NCBI GenBank assembly: GCA_964504565.1
Contig: CAZDEY010000003.1
Location: 255,956 to 319,955 of the forward strand
Source of the DNA: Cesiribacter sp964504565
Lineage (GTDB): Bacteria; Bacteroidota; Bacteroidia; Cytophagales; Cyclobacteriaceae
Length of the DNA: 64,000 nucleotides
Direction of reading: 5' to 3'
The position numbers were made by a program, and so were the translations under genes. Under the pieces are notes generated by a model. That model did not search any database. It saw only the letters and a program-made list of their open reading frames with translations, and was not told the DNA's origin. This document shows, piece by piece, positions 61,775-64,000 of the stretch (position 1 is the stretch's first letter; each line of letters begins with the position of its first letter).

Positions 61775-62098
61775 TTAGGCCATTTGGGCATCTAGCTTCT
61801 GGGCCAGAACATTTTTACCTACTGCCCCAACTTGCTTATCTACCACTTCGCCGTTTTTAAAAACCAGCAAGGTAGGTATTGAGCGTATACCAAATTTAGC
61901 GCTGATCTCCGGGTTACTGTCAACATCAAGCTTGCCTACTACGGCGCGGCCGTCATAATCGCCGGCTAGTTCTTCTACCACCGGTCCAACCATTTTACAG
62001 GGTCCGCACCACTCAGCCCAAAAATCTACTAACACAGGTTTTTCAGTATTAATAATATCGTTGAAGTTAGAATCAGTTATTTCAACTGCTTTTGCCAT
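61775..62098 (-). CDS. trxA: thioredoxin
   Basis: A 107-residue protein of standard thioredoxin length. The redox site is WCGPC (W30-C34), with VLVDFWAEW before it, the cis-proline region SIPTLLVFKNGE (about 73-84) and a C-terminal helix. It reduces protein disulfides in the cytoplasm. The gene is monocistronic, with a perfect TATATTTG promoter box upstream and a strong terminator. Confidence 0.97.
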   Translation of the reverse strand: MAKAVEITDSNFNDIINTEKPVLVDFWAEWCGPCKMVGPVVEELAGDYDGRAVVGKLDVDSNPEISAKFGIRSIPTLLVFKNGEVVDKQVGAVGKNVLAQKLDAQMA

Positions 62099-62130
62099 GA
62101 CTTAAAAATTTTGTTGTACCAATAGTGACA

Positions 62131-62160
62131 CAAATATAGGATAAAAAGTTTCGTTTTAAA
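62131..62160 (-). promoter_or_regulatory. probable promoter of trxA
   Basis: The minus strand reads TATATTTG (62131-62138), a perfect TAnnTTTG box. A TTT lies at 62158-62160, exactly 19 bp upstream, in place of TTG. The leader to the trxA ATG would be about 25 nt. Confidence 0.55.
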
Positions 62161-62324
62161 GTGAGGCGGCTCTAGGGTTTTATCTATGGTGCAATTGAGA
62201 GGCTCTATCCTATCATTCGCCCTGGAGCAGGACTTGGTCTCGTAATTCCATTCCGGTTGCACTTCGGTTTAGGCTATAAGTGATAAAGGCATAGAAGTAA
62301 CTTCTGCGCCAGATTGCTTTTAGG

Positions 62325-62807
62325 TTATTCAATAACTTTTAAGCTTAAAATTGTATTGCCGTAACTGTAGAAAGATATTTTAGTTCCTACTTCAAACCGG
62401 CTTCCACGACCTTTTGTGATATTGTATCCAAAATATCCGTAACTCCTAGAAGGATACGCAAATTTATATTGATTATCCAAGATGAAGTACTCCCAACTTT
62501 TCACTCCGTAATGAACTGGTTCGTAGCTAGTTATAACACCTTCAAATTGCTTACAATTTGCACTCAAGTAATAGCTTTTATATCGGCCTAATATATTTTG
62601 CTGGTTATTATAATGGTAAAACAAAAACGAAATCCAGGCAAAATTTATCAGTAAATAAAGCATTAAACCTTTATGTTTTGTTTTCTTAGAGCCAGGATAA
62701 AGTTCAGCCGTAATATAAAGCAAAACTGGGAGTAGCAGAATACTAATACTTCCACCGATAAGGTAAGGATTTAAGTTAATTTGATGCTCTAGAATCGAGT
62801 AATTCAT
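62325..62807 (-). CDS. hypothetical two-helix membrane protein
   Basis: A 160-residue protein with two membrane segments at about residues 13-37 and 46-64, then a roughly 95-residue soluble region rich in Tyr and Phe (VITSYEPVHYGVKSWEYFI; KFAYPSRSYGYFGYN). It ends in a short beta pattern (GTKISFYSYGNTILSLKVIE). No family or catalytic motif is recognised. It lies alone between trxA and the rhomboid gene, and its composition is more AT-rich than the region average. It may belong to a lineage-specific family or be a recent acquisition. Confidence 0.5.
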   Translation of the reverse strand: MNYSILEHQINLNPYLIGGSISILLLPVLLYITAELYPGSKKTKHKGLMLYLLINFAWISFLFYHYNNQQNILGRYKSYYLSANCKQFEGVITSYEPVHYGVKSWEYFILDNQYKFAYPSRSYGYFGYNITKGRGSRFEVGTKISFYSYGNTILSLKVIE

Positions 62808-63099
62808 TTAAATTGCTTCTAACCATATTCCTCAAATTATTTACGTCAGCTCAATTTAATCACGGCAAATAGCCTTCTGGCGCAATACTTGATCCTGTAT
62901 CTCTAAATTAGACCATACTTTGAACCAAAGCACCGAACTTACCGAAATAGTAATATTAAGTATTTCGATAATCGGCCCCTCGCTTACCTCCTGGCGAGCG
63001 ATCACTAATTCCAAGGCCTCTTGCCGAGCTATTTAGATGTATACTACCATTTACTTCCTCTAAGCCATATACTAAGCCACCTCTAGTAAATTTAAAATA

Positions 63100-63918
63100 T
63101 TACCGCCCGGTCAACGCTTCTAGTTGAGCCCGCTCCTTTTTAGTTAGGCTTTGTAAGCCGTTGGAGCTAATCTTATTTAGAAGCCGGTCAAGTTCCTGTT
63201 CCTTATTTAACTGCTTTTTTCCGAAACTCGATTTAGGTAAATAATCCCTTACTGCAATATCCTGATGCATAAGGTAACTTGGATACTTTATTATAAAAGC
63301 TACAAACCCTAATGCCGGTATAATCATAAGCAGATAAACCCATACGTTATTTTTTACTGCGTCAGGCATAAGCAATGCTGCCAGAACTAATCCGGTAATG
63401 GCACCTCCTAGGTGGGCATCGTGACCAATATTATCAGCAGCCCGTTTAATACCAATTATGCTAATTGCTAAAAATACCAAGCCTACATGCCAGGCGGTAA
63501 AGGAAAACGGTATTATAAAAAAAGACACTGACGAATAAGGCGCTATAGCAATACTAGCTAAAACTAAACCGGATACAGCCCCCGAGGCTCCTAAAGCACT
63601 GTAGTCACCATGATTTCGATGAATAAATAAGGAAAGCAAACTTCCTCCCATTAGACAGGCCGTATATAATAAAGCGGTTGGTGTTAACCCTAATTCGTAA
63701 AGTAAATGCTTGCCGAAAGATTCTAATGCCAGCATATTAAACAAGAAGTGAAACCAACTACCGTGCAGAAAACCAGATGTTAGCAAACGGTAGTACTCCT
63801 TTCGAATTAATATACTGTCAGTATTGAATATGTACCGTTCCCGAAAGCCTAAATCATACAGTCCTTTGTAGGTAGCAAAAGCAATAATAGCAATCAGTAT
63901 ATAAAGTATATTTTCCAT
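63100..63918 (-). CDS. rhomboid-family intramembrane serine protease
   Basis: A 272-residue polytopic protein with about six membrane helices. The catalytic Ser is S112 in GASGAVSG, and the partner His is H169 in HDAHLGG (the HxGG-like helix). GFLHGSWFHFLFNMLALESFG (about 49-69) is the characteristic loop and helix-2 motif. Rhomboids cut transmembrane substrates within the bilayer. The C-terminal ~55 residues are cytosolic and charged, with a short coiled tail (LDRLLNKISSNGLQSLTKKERAQLEALTG). The substrate is unknown. Confidence 0.9.
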   Translation of the reverse strand: MENILYILIAIIAFATYKGLYDLGFRERYIFNTDSILIRKEYYRLLTSGFLHGSWFHFLFNMLALESFGKHLLYELGLTPTALLYTACLMGGSLLSLFIHRNHGDYSALGASGAVSGLVLASIAIAPYSSVSFFIIPFSFTAWHVGLVFLAISIIGIKRAADNIGHDAHLGGAITGLVLAALLMPDAVKNNVWVYLLMIIPALGFVAFIIKYPSYLMHQDIAVRDYLPKSSFGKKQLNKEQELDRLLNKISSNGLQSLTKKERAQLEALTGR

Positions 63919-64000
63919 AAATACCTAGTAATAATATAGTAAAATTCACACACCAGAACTCAGCTTAACTTCTCGGGTGAAATTCCTTAATCACTTGTTG

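Noticed and set aside
62077..62262. Minus-strand frame of 61 codons overlapping the trxA start and promoter
   Set aside because: It covers a perfect promoter box and has no family resemblance.
62808..63099. Possible gene or RNA between the membrane protein and the rhomboid
   Set aside because: No open frame of merit, no stable hairpin or tRNA-like fold noticed.

Overview
The window looks like a chromosomal segment of a Bacteroidota bacterium, most likely of the order Cytophagales. The evidence is a SusC/SusD outer-membrane pair with a SusE-like lipoprotein, an amylase ending in a type IX secretion sorting domain, many lipoproteins, promoter-like TAnnTTTG boxes, and little or no Shine-Dalgarno sequence before start codons. 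There are no tRNA or rRNA genes, CRISPR arrays, insertion sequences or phage genes that I can see.

Layout. Positions 1-1385 hold a membrane histidine kinase that runs off the left edge. From 1.8 to 15.6 kb there are small DUF4235 and TerB-like genes, two large repeat-built AsmA-like proteins (1665 and 857 aa) enclosing holA and an AI-2E-type permease, then a secreted PIG-L family protein divergent from a small lipoprotein. From 15.6 to 22.1 kb a minus-strand cluster reads membrane protein, parE, parC, trmH, sanA-like. From 22.2 to 24.8 kb come a sterol-desaturase-like membrane oxygenase, a lipoprotein and a ROK sugar kinase.

The core is an alpha-glucan block from about 23.8 to 48.6 kb. A LacI-type regulator is followed by two perfect LacI-type palindromes ahead of susC. 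Then come susC, susD, a susE-like gene, a T9SS-exported GH13 amylase, a GH13 lipoprotein amylase, a phosphoesterase and a small barrel-like protein. On the other strand lies HNH-glgE-treS/pep2-glgB, and a cytoplasmic GH31 alpha-glucosidase diverges from it. The inferred logic is that surface and periplasmic amylases cut starch, SusCD imports the oligosaccharides, GH31 plus the ROK kinase feed glucose into metabolism, and TreS/maltokinase, GlgE and GlgB rebuild maltose or trehalose into a branched storage glucan through maltose-1-phosphate. No inner-membrane maltose transporter, glgA or glgC is present here.

From 48.7 kb to the end are general genes: DUF427, a membrane EEP phosphatase/nuclease, a SerB-SerA fusion, a 33-bp palindrome, an AddAB-like helicase-nuclease pair whose AddA lacks the expected nuclease lysine, a gene-free stretch of about 620 bp, a small cysteine protein, an acyl-ACP desaturase, a GT4 glycosyltransferase, thioredoxin, a small membrane protein and a rhomboid protease.

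All names come from reading motifs by eye. No database search was run.
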